Below are positions 1 to 6,931 of a DNA stretch of 7,953 bases, piece after piece (the stretch's first letter is position 1; each line of letters starts with the position of its first letter). Under the pieces are notes generated by a model. The model saw only the letters and a list, made by a program, of their open reading frames with translations. It was not told the origin of the DNA and did no database searches. The position numbers were made by a program, and so were the translations under genes. The DNA is from Actinomycetes bacterium (lineage in GTDB: Bacteria; Actinomycetota; Actinomycetes; Mycobacteriales; Micromonosporaceae), in NCBI GenBank assembly GCA_023437285.1, contig JAEZGP010000735.1, forward strand, positions 1 through 7,953, read 5' to 3'.

Positions 1-1
1 G

Positions 2-583
2 CCCGAGGCGCAGGCCTCGGCATACCTGCGCGGGCTGGCCGCCGGGCACGCGCAACGCTCGGCGGCGCTGCGGGTCGAGTCGGTGTGGAGCGGGCCGAGC
101 ACGCATCCCGTACCGGTCCGGGCCACCGCGCAGGTGCTGGTCGAACTCGTCGGCGCGGCCGGCCGGGAACTGCTGCTGATGACGTACTCGGCGAAGCCGT
201 ACCCGCCGTTGCTGGCTGCCCTGTCGGCGGCGGTGGGCCGGGGCGTGGAGGTCACCGTCGTGGTGGAGACTCTCACCGGTGCGGGCGGCGCGCTGAGCGG
301 TGCTGAGCCGGCTGCGGCGTTCGCCACGGTCGCCGGCGTACAGCTGTGGCATTGGCCCCGTGAGCGGCGGGCGACGGACGGTGCGAAGATGCATGCCAAG
401 ATCGCTGTCGCTGACCGGCGGATCCTCCTGGTGTCCAGCGCCAACCTGACCCAGTCGGGCGTGGTGAAGAACATCGAGGCCGGGCTGCTCGTGCGGGGCG
501 GCACCGCTGCGCAACGCGCGGCCGAGCACATCGCCGAGCTGAAGGCGACCGGCGTTCTGGCCCGACTGCGGGCGTCACGCTAA
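2..583 (+). CDS. drmC: DrmC-like phospholipase D domain nuclease, DISARM-associated (5' end missing)
   Basis: The frame is open from base 2, so the gene starts before the window; the GTG at 83 is an internal Val codon, because the residues before it (ending in a VESVWSGP segment) look like family sequence. 193 residues are visible. The single phospholipase-D motif HxKx4D lies at 392-415 (H-A-K-I-A-V-A-D), followed by SSANLTQSG and NIEAGLLV, the usual Ser/Asn and Asn-Glu parts of the PLD active site. One HKD per chain implies a dimeric active site. DrmC is the PLD-family component of DISARM anti-phage systems and normally follows drmA and drmB, which would be outside the window on the left. 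It acts in the cytoplasm; no signal peptide can be judged because the N-terminus is absent. The next gene starts 13 bases after the stop, so they are probably cotranscribed. The PLD nuclease-like family is clear; the DrmC assignment rests on my recognition of overall sequence pattern and on the neighbouring methylase. Confidence 0.82.
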   Translation, partial: PEAQASAYLRGLAAGHAQRSAALRVESVWSGPSTHPVPVRATAQVLVELVGAAGRELLLMTYSAKPYPPLLAALSAAVGRGVEVTVVVETLTGAGGALSGAEPAAAFATVAGVQLWHWPRERRATDGAKMHAKIAVADRRILLVSSANLTQSGVVKNIEAGLLVRGGTAAQRAAEHIAELKATGVLARLRASR

Positions 584-596
584 GGAGAGCACAACC

Positions 597-2600
597 ATGA
601 CCGGTGAGATGACGATGCGCGTCGGTGGCGAGGCCACCGTCGCGGCACACGATATCGCCCGTCTCGCCAATGTCGGCCGGGCGGCGGTGAGCAACTGGCG
701 CCGTCGCTTCCCGGACTTTCCCGAGCCCGTCGCCGGCAGCGCCGCGAGCCCGCTGTACGCCCTCGCCGAGGTCGAACAGTGGCTGACCCGCCACGGCAAG
801 CAGTTCCAGCTGATGCCGGCCGACCGGGTCTGGCAGCGGGTCCGCGGCGCCGTTGACGACCTGCGCCTCGGTGACCTGCTCGGTTACGTCGGCGCGTTCC
901 TGGTCTTCCTGCGGCGCGACGCCCGGCGCTGGAAGGCCCTCAGCCGGCAACCGGACGCGGTGGTCGCGGCCGACCTGACCGACGCGATCGCGGCCGCCGT
1001 CGCCGACCTGCCGGCCGGCCCGGCAGAGCGGCTCGACCCCGAATGGGTCGGCATCCTCCGGCTCGTCGCCGACGTCGCCGACCAGCAGGACAGCGCCGCG
1101 CTGTTCGACTTTCTCTGCGAACGTTATCTGCAGGTCAACGCCCGCCGGCACGCCACGGTGACTCCCGGCTACCTCGCCGAACTGATGGTCGAGTTGGCGG
1201 ATGTGTCGGGTGGCACGGTGATGGACCCCGCGTGCGGGATCGGCACCCTGCTGTCCGCCGCGCACGCCGGCGGGGCGGTCGCCCTGGACGGGCAGGAGAT
1301 CGACACTACGTTCGCCCGCCTGGCGGCGGCCCGACTGCTGTTGCACGCCAGCGCGGTCCGCGTCGTCGTCGGCGATTCCCTGCGCCACGACGCGTTCGCG
1401 GGACTTCGCGCCGACGCGATCGTGTGCAACCCGCCGTTCAACGAGCGGGCCTGGGGCTACGACGAACTGACCAGCGACCCCCGGTGGGAGTACGGGTTGC
1501 CGCCCCGGGGCGAGCCGGAGCTGGCCTGGGTCCAGCACTGCCTCGCCCACCTCAAACCCGGTGGCCGGCTGGTCATCATGATGCCGCCCGGCGTCGCGGA
1601 CCGGCGCGCGGGCCGGCGCATCCGCGGCAACCTGCTCCGGTCGGGGGCGCTGCGGGCGGTCATCAGCTTCTCCGGCACGGGGCCCACCGCCACGCCCGCG
1701 CCGGACGTGTGGGTGCTGTGCCGGCCCGATCCCGACCAGGCGCCTCCGTCCCAGGTACTCATGGTGGACGCGTCCGACGACCCGCCGGCTGCCGGGCCGG
1801 CGTGGCGGGCGTTCCTCGCCGACCCCGACCAGCCCACCTCACCCGTGAGCCGGTCAATGCGGATCATCGACCTGCTCGACGACGAGGTGGACATCAGCCC
1901 GGTCCGGCACGTGACCCTGGCCGCCGGGGTCGCGGCCGGCGGCGACTACCCGCCGGTGCGCGAGCGGTTCCTGGCCAGCACCACAACGCTCGCGGACGTG
2001 CTACCCGATCTCGCCGCGCTGGCCGAGTGGGCGGCCCCGCCCATGACCACCGTCGGCGAGCTGGTCAAGGCGGGGGTCGTCGGCATCCACCAGTCGCCGC
2101 TGAAGATGACGGTGGACAGCGGCGACAGCGCCGTGCTCACGGCGAACGATGTGCGTCTCGGCCGCCCGCCGTCGGGCCGGACCGCGATCGGCCCCGGTGC
2201 CGTCATGATCGAGTCGGGCGACGTGGTCGCCCACGTGTCCTCCCGCGATCCCGTCGCCCGGGTTGTCGAGGCCGGCGGGGCGGTGCTCGGGCCGCAGTTG
2301 CATCTCTTCCGCGTCGACCCCCAGCGCGTCGACCCACACTTTCTGGCCGGGTTCCTGCGCGTCGCGCAGAGCCACGGCGCCTCCCGGGCGTCGATCCTCG
2401 GGGCACGTACGGATATCCGCCGCGCGCCGATCCCGAGGCTTCCGCTCGCGGAGCAACGCGGCTACGGTGAGGCGTTTCGGCGACTGACGGCCTTCGAGGA
2501 CGCCCTGCGGGAGACTACGGCGCTCGGTGAGACGCTGATCCGGCTGGGCTTCGCCGGCCTGGCTGACGGGAGCCTGCGGTCACGACCAGGGACCGATTGA
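597..2600 (+). CDS. N6-adenine DNA methyltransferase with N-terminal HTH and C-terminal type I specificity-like domain
   Basis: 667 residues. The ATG at 597 is chosen because AGGAGAG (583-589) lies 7 bases upstream; it overlaps the drmC stop. Three parts can be seen. Residues about 18-50 form an AlpA/MerR-like helix-turn-helix (DIARLANVGRAAVSNWRRR, then a wing-like segment). Residues about 130-400 form a type I (HsdM)-class methylase core with the AdoMet motif DPACGIGT at 210-217 and catalytic NPPF at 278-281. Residues about 483-650 resemble a half HsdS target-recognition domain, from a TTVGELVKAG start to a PIPRLPLAEQ segment and a final helix. It should therefore transfer methyl groups from AdoMet to adenine N6 at its own recognition site without a separate S subunit. 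Lying between drmC and a kinase gene, it is probably the self-marking methylase of a DISARM-like system. It is much shorter than the long DrmMI methylase of class 1 DISARM. No HsdR-type restriction subunit is present in the window. The methylase call is firm; the role in defence is inference. Confidence 0.88.
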   Translation: MTGEMTMRVGGEATVAAHDIARLANVGRAAVSNWRRRFPDFPEPVAGSAASPLYALAEVEQWLTRHGKQFQLMPADRVWQRVRGAVDDLRLGDLLGYVGAFLVFLRRDARRWKALSRQPDAVVAADLTDAIAAAVADLPAGPAERLDPEWVGILRLVADVADQQDSAALFDFLCERYLQVNARRHATVTPGYLAELMVELADVSGGTVMDPACGIGTLLSAAHAGGAVALDGQEIDTTFARLAAARLLLHASAVRVVVGDSLRHDAFAGLRADAIVCNPPFNERAWGYDELTSDPRWEYGLPPRGEPELAWVQHCLAHLKPGGRLVIMMPPGVADRRAGRRIRGNLLRSGALRAVISFSGTGPTATPAPDVWVLCRPDPDQAPPSQVLMVDASDDPPAAGPAWRAFLADPDQPTSPVSRSMRIIDLLDDEVDISPVRHVTLAAGVAAGGDYPPVRERFLASTTTLADVLPDLAALAEWAAPPMTTVGELVKAGVVGIHQSPLKMTVDSGDSAVLTANDVRLGRPPSGRTAIGPGAVMIESGDVVAHVSSRDPVARVVEAGGAVLGPQLHLFRVDPQRVDPHFLAGFLRVAQSHGASRASILGARTDIRRAPIPRLPLAEQRGYGEAFRRLTAFEDALRETTALGETLIRLGFAGLADGSLRSRPGTD

Positions 2601-2619
2601 TGTCCGCGAGGAGGCGGCT

Positions 2620-4227
2620 GTGTCCGGGCGTACGGTGATCAACAACCGTTACGAGCTTGAGGAGCTGCCCATCGCCAGGGGCGGCATGGGCGAGGTCTGG
2701 GGCGGCCGCGACACGAAGCTCGACCGGGAGGTCGCGGTCAAGTTCATCCGCTTCCCCGAAGGAACACCCGACCAGGACCTCATCCGGCGCTTCGTCCGCG
2801 AGTCGCGCATCACGGCGCGACTTGTCCACCCCGGCGTCCCCGCCATCTACGACGTGGGCACCCACGATGACCGGCCGTACCTGGTGATGCAGCGCATCCG
2901 TGGCATCAGCGTGGCCGACCTCATCGCCGAGTACTGCCCGTTGCCGATCGGCTGGGCCACCGCGATTGCGGCACAGGCGTGCGCCGTGCTGTCCGTCGCC
3001 CACCAGGAATCGCTCATCCATCGCGACCTCAAGCCCAACAATCTGATCCTCGACGCCGACGGCAGCGTCAAGGTCCTCGACTTCGGGCTCGCCGTCACGC
3101 TCGACGTGGCGGACTTTTCGAAGATCACCCGTACGGGGCAGAGCGTCGGTACCCCCGCCTACATGGCGCCCGAGCAGATCATGGCCTCGATGAGCAGCCC
3201 ACAGACCGATCTCTACGCGCTGGGCTGCACCCTGCACGAGATGCTCACCGGGCAGCGGGTGTTCACCGGTTCCACCGCGTACTCCGTGATGAACCGCCAG
3301 GTTCAGGACCCGCCCCGACCCGTGCGCACCATCCGGCCCGAGGTGCCGGCCGAGCTGGAACGGCTGCTGCTCACGCTGCTGGCGAAGAAGCCCGACGACC
3401 GTCCCGCCAGCGCCGAGGCCGTCTACCGGCACCTGCTGCCGTTCGCCACGGACCTGCAACCGTTGCCCGGCGCCCTCAACCCGCCGTCGGTGCCCAGCCC
3501 GCTGCGAATGTACGCGCAGGTGCTGAGCCGGGTCTACGGCCCGACAACGACGAGCACGGCTGAGCCGACGCCACCCGCCGATCCGCCGACGCCCACGCCG
3601 CCCGCCGATCCGCCGACGCGCAGGCCGCCTGCCGAGGCGCCGTCGACCGGGTCGTCGACGCTGCGCCGCAGCGACCTGGACCGGGTCCGCGGTGAGGCCA
3701 GCCGGCTGGTCCGGCAGTCCCGCTACAGCCAGGCCGCCGACATCCTGGCCGCCGCCGTGCCACCCGCCACCCGCGCCTTCGGCAGCCTCGACACCGATGT
3801 GGCCAGCCTTCGCCTCGACCTTGCCAACGTGTTGTTCGACGGCGGCGACTACCGCCGGGCGGCGCCGGCCTACCAGCAGCTGGCCGCCGACCTCGCCGCG
3901 CGCAACGGCCCCGACGCCGAGCTGGTCTTCGACTGCCGGCTCAAGGAGGCGACCTGCCACGCCCTCACCGGCCAGACCAGCCTCGCGTTGGATCAGCTCG
4001 CCGACCTGTTGGGCGACCAACGAAGGGTCTTCGGCGACACCGACTCGCGCGTCTTCGAGCTGCGCAAGCAGATCGGCCTGCTACAGCTGGGCGCCGGTCA
4101 GAATCAGGCCGCCGAGCAGACCTTGACCCAGCTCATGTCGGACAGGGCCGACCGCGACGGCTCCGATCACCCCGCCGTGGCGGAACTCGCGGACCTGCTC
4201 ACCAACCTGCGCGCCAGGGCGGAGTAG
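2620..4227 (+). CDS. Hanks-type Ser/Thr protein kinase with Pro-rich linker and TPR-like C-terminus
   Basis: 535 residues, starting at GTG 2620 with GAGGAGG (2608-2614) 5 bases upstream, 19 bases after the methylase stop. The ATG at 2599 hits a stop after 12 codons and is not used. The kinase domain spans residues about 11-275 and all key elements are intact: glycine loop GGMGEVW (21-27), VAVK with K41, HRDLKPNN (134-141), DFG (154-156), GTPAYMAPEQ with APE at 183-185. It should be catalytically active. Residues about 305-345 are a Pro/Thr-rich linker with a duplicated nine-residue unit. Residues about 347-533 are helical and resemble TPR-10/TPR-12 repeats (LRLDLANVLFDGGDYRRAAP is typical), suggesting protein-protein binding. 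No transmembrane helix is visible, unlike PknB-type receptor kinases, so it is probably cytoplasmic. Its place as last gene of a drmC-methylase operon suggests a regulatory or effector role in phage defence, as PglW kinase has in Pgl, but PglW is much larger and differently built. Target unknown. Confidence 0.9.
   Translation: MSGRTVINNRYELEELPIARGGMGEVWGGRDTKLDREVAVKFIRFPEGTPDQDLIRRFVRESRITARLVHPGVPAIYDVGTHDDRPYLVMQRIRGISVADLIAEYCPLPIGWATAIAAQACAVLSVAHQESLIHRDLKPNNLILDADGSVKVLDFGLAVTLDVADFSKITRTGQSVGTPAYMAPEQIMASMSSPQTDLYALGCTLHEMLTGQRVFTGSTAYSVMNRQVQDPPRPVRTIRPEVPAELERLLLTLLAKKPDDRPASAEAVYRHLLPFATDLQPLPGALNPPSVPSPLRMYAQVLSRVYGPTTTSTAEPTPPADPPTPTPPADPPTRRPPAEAPSTGSSTLRRSDLDRVRGEASRLVRQSRYSQAADILAAAVPPATRAFGSLDTDVASLRLDLANVLFDGGDYRRAAPAYQQLAADLAARNGPDAELVFDCRLKEATCHALTGQTSLALDQLADLLGDQRRVFGDTDSRVFELRKQIGLLQLGAGQNQAAEQTLTQLMSDRADRDGSDHPAVAELADLLTNLRARAE
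3565..3645 (+). repeat. In-frame 27-base tandem repeat coding the kinase Pro-rich linker
   Basis: Two near-identical 27-base units (3565-3591 and 3592-3618) each encode PTPPADPPT; 19 bases (3574-3592 and 3601-3619) are exactly repeated. A degenerate third unit (3619-3645) encodes RRPPAEAPS. The unit is nine codons, so copy number can change without frameshift. It encodes a probable flexible spacer between the kinase domain and the TPR-like region. Confidence 0.8.
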
Positions 4228-4235
4228 GAACGGGC

Positions 4236-4266
4236 CGGCGGGCCCGACGTCAGGGCGGGCCCGCCG
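4236..4266. terminator. GC-rich hairpin between convergent genes, probable bidirectional terminator
   Basis: CGGCGGGCCC (4236-4245) pairs perfectly with GGGCCCGCCG (4257-4266) around an 11-base loop. It begins 8 bases after the kinase stop and ends 7 bases before the stop of the opposing FAH-family gene. There is no T-run, which is common for actinomycete terminators. It marks the right end of the defence-type operon. Termination activity is inferred from structure and position only. Confidence 0.65.
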
Positions 4267-4273
4267 CACTCCG

Positions 4274-5104
4274 TCAGGCCGCCGGCACGCACCTGTTGCG
4301 CAGCGTGCCGATGCCCTCGATGGTGGTCTTGACGATGCTGCCCGGGTGGAGGAACTGCGGCGGTGTGCGGCTCTGTCCGACGCCGCCGGGCGTGCCGGTG
4401 AAGATGAGGTCGCCGGGCCGCAGGGTGACGATCCGGCTGAGGTAGCCCACCAGCTCGGCGGGTCCGAACAGCAGGTCGGACGTGCGCGAGGCCTGCTTGA
4501 CGTCGCCGTCGACGGCGCAGCTGATGGCGAGGTCGGGTGCCGGGCCGGTCTCGTCGGCGGTGCGCAGCCACGGTCCGACGGGCGTGGTGGCCTCGAAGCA
4601 CTTGCCCTGCAGCCACTGGGACGTACGCCGTTGGTAGTCGCGTACGGAGATGTCGTTGCCGACGGTGAACCCGGCGATCGCGGCGGCGGCGGTGGCCGGG
4701 TCGGCGTTGCGGACGGCGTGACCGATGACGACGACGAGTTCGGCTTCCCAGTCGACGAGGCGGTCGGTGCCGGCGGGCAGTTCGATGTCGTCGTGTGGGC
4801 CGATCAGGGTGCGGGCGAGCTTGCCGAACAGGGTGGGGTAGGCGGGGACCTGTTCGCCGGACTCCTCGATGTGGGTGCGGTAGTTGAGTCCCACACAGAA
4901 GACGGCGCCGGGCTGCGGCACGAGGGAGCCGAAGGCCAGCCCGGCGGCCGGCAGGCGCGGTCTGTCGGCCGCGGCGGCCCGCTCGGCCCAGTTGTCCGCG
5001 GCGAGCAGGGTCCCCACGTCCGGCGCGTCGAGGAGTACGACCGTGTCGCCCTCGTCGCGTACGGCGGTGGTCCGGCCGTCGTGCCGGATGGTCCCGAGCC
5101 TCAT
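4274..5104 (-). CDS. Fumarylacetoacetate hydrolase (FAH) family protein
   Basis: 276 residues, a usual length for the single-domain bacterial FAH family (acylpyruvases, 2-hydroxyhepta-2,4-diene-1,7-dioate isomerases, 2,4-diketo-3-deoxy-sugar-acid hydrolases). These cleave or isomerise beta-diketo or enol acids using a divalent metal. The family core is clear: CVGLNYRTHIEESG (70-83), metal-binding acids E120 and E122 in DWEAELVVVIG, D151 in GNDISVRDYQRR, QGKCFE with K168, and RPGDLIFTGTPGGVG (229-243). The ATG at 5104 has a GAGG (5110-5113 on the complement) 5 bases upstream. It is convergent with the kinase gene and divergent from the MBL gene across an AT-rich control region. The nearby SDR and Gfo/Idh genes make a sugar-acid route (for instance, hydrolysis of a 2,4-diketo-3-deoxy acid, as in non-phosphorylative L-fucose or L-rhamnose breakdown) one possibility, but no dehydratase of such a path is in the window. 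Family certain, substrate unknown. Confidence 0.92.
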   Translation of the reverse strand: MRLGTIRHDGRTTAVRDEGDTVVLLDAPDVGTLLAADNWAERAAAADRPRLPAAGLAFGSLVPQPGAVFCVGLNYRTHIEESGEQVPAYPTLFGKLARTLIGPHDDIELPAGTDRLVDWEAELVVVIGHAVRNADPATAAAAIAGFTVGNDISVRDYQRRTSQWLQGKCFEATTPVGPWLRTADETGPAPDLAISCAVDGDVKQASRTSDLLFGPAELVGYLSRIVTLRPGDLIFTGTPGGVGQSRTPPQFLHPGSIVKTTIEGIGTLRNRCVPAA

Positions 5105-5228
5105 CTCAACCTCATTCCATCAGATGAATTTGCCGTATCACCATACAGAATATTGGCGGATAATCGAGCTATAGCAAGGACCTAAAGCGGTGGTACTGTC
5201 GTGCCAGTCAACGGAATGGGAGATCGCA
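5105..5228. promoter_or_regulatory. AT-rich divergent control region between the FAH and MBL genes
   Basis: Most of this gap, about 5105-5185, is strikingly AT-rich against a very GC-rich background and separates two divergent genes, so it should hold both promoters. Small palindromes are visible: CATCAGATG (5118-5126), GTAT-N4-ATAC (5135-5146) and GCTATAGC (5169-5176). The GTAT/ATAC element resembles the short dyads bound by GntR/FadR-type repressors, though no regulator gene lies in the window. For the - strand gene, TTGCTA (complement of 5172-5177) and CAATAT (complement of 5150-5155) are 16 bases apart and are weak -35/-10 candidates; the GTAT dyad would then lie just downstream, a good operator position. 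I found no well-spaced + strand promoter. Existence of the control region is likely; individual boxes are tentative. Confidence 0.6.
5135..5146. promoter_or_regulatory. Candidate operator dyad GTAT-N4-ATAC
   Basis: GTATCACCATAC is a perfect 4+4 inverted repeat with a 4-base centre, inside the AT-rich divergent gap, 31 bases upstream of the FAH-family start codon. Position and form fit a repressor site, but such a short dyad can arise by chance. Confidence 0.35.
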
Positions 5229-5957
5229 GTGCGCCTCATGGAGCGCGTGCATCTGGTCGGCAGCGGCTGGCTGGGCTACTCGCTGTCCGACCGGCACGAC
5301 AGCCACGTGTACCTCGTCGACGCCGGCACCGCGTCGTTTCTCGTCGACGCCGGCAGCGGGCTCGCCACGGACGCGATCGTGGCACGCGTCGCGGCGGCCG
5401 GCGCGCCACCCGTGACGCACATCCTGCTGACCCACGCCCACGCCGACCACGCCGCCGGCGCGGGCGAGCTGGCCGGTCGCCTCGGCGCGCGAATCTGCGC
5501 GGCCGCGCCGGTGGCCCGGATGCTCGCCGACGCCGACGAGGTCGCCACCGGCCTCGCCGTGGCCCGCTCGGTCGGCACGTACCCACCGACGCTGCGGCTG
5601 CGACCGATCACCACGGACCGCACCCTGCCCACCGAAACCATCACCATCGGCGAGGTCACCGTCCAGGCGGTGGAGACGCCGGGCCACGCCGATGGGCACC
5701 TGTGCTACCTCGCCGAGGTCGGCGGGCACCGCCTCCTGTTCACCGGCGACCTCGTCTTCGCCCGCGGCCGGGTCGCGGTCCTGGCCGACGCCGACCTCGG
5801 TCTCCTGCGCGCGAGTCTGGAGCGAGTCGCGGCCCTGCGGCCCACGGTCCTGTTGCCCGGCCACGGCAGCGTCGCGGTGACCGGCGCCGCCGAGCACCTC
5901 GCCGTCGCCACCCGCGCCTTCGCCAACGGCCACCTCCCGCCGGGACTGCTGCCATGA
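5229..5957 (+). CDS. Metallo-beta-lactamase (MBL) fold hydrolase
   Basis: 242 residues from the GTG at 5229, chosen because GGGAG (5218-5222) lies 6 bases upstream and because the protein then starts directly at the first strand (ERVHLVGSGWLGYSLSD). An upstream in-frame GTG at 5190 would add 13 unlikely residues; the ATG at 5238 is another option. All zinc ligands of the MBL fold are present: HAHADH (H69, H71, D73, H74) within HILLTHAHADH, H153 in TPGHADGH, D174 in LLFTGDLVF, and H212 in LLPGHGS. The enzyme is a soluble metal-dependent hydrolase of the glyoxalase II-like broad group; the substrate (thioester, lactone, phosphoester or other) cannot be told. Its stop codon overlaps the start of the Gfo/Idh gene (ATGA at 5954-5957), so the two are translationally coupled and probably work on the same pathway. 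An SGxxGxSLSD-type N-terminus followed by a HVYLVDAG strand is compatible with a sugar-derived substrate, but this is only suggestive. Confidence 0.9.
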   Translation: MRLMERVHLVGSGWLGYSLSDRHDSHVYLVDAGTASFLVDAGSGLATDAIVARVAAAGAPPVTHILLTHAHADHAAGAGELAGRLGARICAAAPVARMLADADEVATGLAVARSVGTYPPTLRLRPITTDRTLPTETITIGEVTVQAVETPGHADGHLCYLAEVGGHRLLFTGDLVFARGRVAVLADADLGLLRASLERVAALRPTVLLPGHGSVAVTGAAEHLAVATRAFANGHLPPGLLP

Positions 5958-6928
5958 GCGCGCTGCGCATCGGCGTCAGCGGCGTCGGGTCGATCGGCCT
6001 GCGCCACACCCGGCTGCTCGCCGAGCAGCCCGGCGTCGAGGTCACCGTGTTCGACAGCGCACCGGAGCGGCTGAACCTGCCGGCCGGCGTCCGCGTCGCT
6101 CCCGACTTCGCCGCCCTGCTCGACGCCGGCCTCGACGGCCTGGTGGTGGCGACGCCCGACGCCGCGCACGCGCCGCAGTCGATCGCGGCGTGCGAGCGCG
6201 GCATCGCGGTCCTGGTGGAAAAACCCGTCGCCGACAGCGTCGCGGCGGCCACGGACGTCGCCCAGGTCGCGGCGCGCACCGGCGTGGGCGTGCTCGTCGG
6301 CTACGTGCTGCGCCACTACCGGGTGCTCGCGCAGGTGCGCGAACTGCTCGCCGACGAGGCCGTCGGCACGCCCGTCTCGCTGCACGTGACCCTGGGCGCC
6401 TACGAGACGCTGCGCCTGGCGCGCAACCGGTTCCGCGACGGCGACCGCTTCCGCCTGCCCTACGACTACAGCCACGAGTGGGACTACCTGCAGTGGCTGC
6501 TCGGCCCCGTCACGGGTGTCGCCGCGGTCGCCCGGCTGGCCGGCGACCGGCCGCTGCGCCAGGACCCCAACGTCATCGACGGCGTGCTCACGCTGGCCAG
6601 CGGGGTGACGGGCACCTTCCACCTCGACTACGTCGCCGAGGACGTGGGGCGCCGGCTCGAGGTGGTCGGCGACCGCGGCGCGCTGCGGGCCGACCTCACC
6701 AGAGGCCAGGTCCGGGTACGCGCGTACGCGTCGAACCTGGCGCGCGAGTACGACTGCGCCGAACACCGCGACGAGGCGTTCACCCGGCAGCTGACCCACT
6801 TCCTGGACGTGGCCCGGGGACAGGCCGAGGCGCTGGTGAGCGTGACGGACGGGATACGTGCCCTGGCCGTGGCCGACGCGGTCGTGGCCGCCTGCGAACA
6901 GTCCGGCTGGGCGGCGGTGGCCGCCTAG
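5954..6928 (+). CDS. Gfo/Idh/MocA family oxidoreductase
   Basis: 324 residues, near the usual length of the family (about 330-390). The start ATG at 5954 overlaps the MBL stop (ATGA). Residues 1-120 form the NAD(P)-binding Rossmann domain with GVGSIG (10-15) and the family signature EKP (89-91). The C-terminal alpha/beta domain follows, with the catalytic-region histidine H174 in DYSHEWDYLQWLLGP. These enzymes oxidise or reduce hydroxyl/keto groups of sugars, inositols or nucleotide sugars. The SHEWDYLxWL form resembles Gfo/Idh members found in surface-sugar and nonulosonic-acid type loci, and the PtmA-like SDR on the opposite strand is in keeping with this. The last codons (WAAVAA) lie in an 18-base sequence (6908-6925) that is exactly repeated in the downstream gap (6979-6996), so the C-terminus may have been altered by repeat expansion. 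Family sure, substrate unknown. Confidence 0.92.
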   Translation: MSALRIGVSGVGSIGLRHTRLLAEQPGVEVTVFDSAPERLNLPAGVRVAPDFAALLDAGLDGLVVATPDAAHAPQSIAACERGIAVLVEKPVADSVAAATDVAQVAARTGVGVLVGYVLRHYRVLAQVRELLADEAVGTPVSLHVTLGAYETLRLARNRFRDGDRFRLPYDYSHEWDYLQWLLGPVTGVAAVARLAGDRPLRQDPNVIDGVLTLASGVTGTFHLDYVAEDVGRRLEVVGDRGALRADLTRGQVRVRAYASNLAREYDCAEHRDEAFTRQLTHFLDVARGQAEALVSVTDGIRALAVADAVVAACEQSGWAAVAA

Positions 6929-6931
6929 CGC

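Noticed and set aside
83..583. Complete PLD gene starting at GTG 83
   Set aside because: The frame stays open to base 2 and the preceding residues continue DrmC-like sequence, so the gene is truncated by the window rather than starting here.
273..1550. 425-codon open frame on the - strand
   Set aside because: It lies opposite drmC and the methylase, its product is Arg/Gly/Ala-rich without any motif, and such antisense frames are a normal effect of high GC.
1043..2470. 475-codon + strand frame inside the methylase gene
   Set aside because: The frame-shifted translation is Arg/Pro/Gly-rich without motifs; the real frame carries DPACGIGT and NPPF.
597..2600. Ordinary type I restriction-modification or Pgl/BREX methylase
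   Set aside because: No HsdR or separate HsdS is present in the window, PglX-type methylases are about twice as long, and no PglZ or BrxC/PglY gene is seen.
2515..4020. 501-codon open frame on the - strand
   Set aside because: It lies fully antisense to the kinase gene, whose catalytic motifs are intact; the product has no recognisable domain and is low in complexity.
4346..5185. 279-codon + strand frame opposite the FAH-family gene
   Set aside because: It is a mirror of the FAH coding frame, with Gly/Val/Asp-rich sequence and no domain; its end runs through the AT-rich control gap.
5190..5228. GTG 5190 as start of the MBL gene
   Set aside because: The added 13 residues do not fit the fold and no ribosome site precedes it; the GTG at 5229 has GGGAG at ideal spacing.
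5201..5953. N-terminal extension of the Gfo/Idh protein in its own frame
   Set aside because: The extension is Arg/Pro-rich and overlaps the MBL gene, whose zinc ligands are intact; the Rossmann fold starts right at the ATG at 5954.
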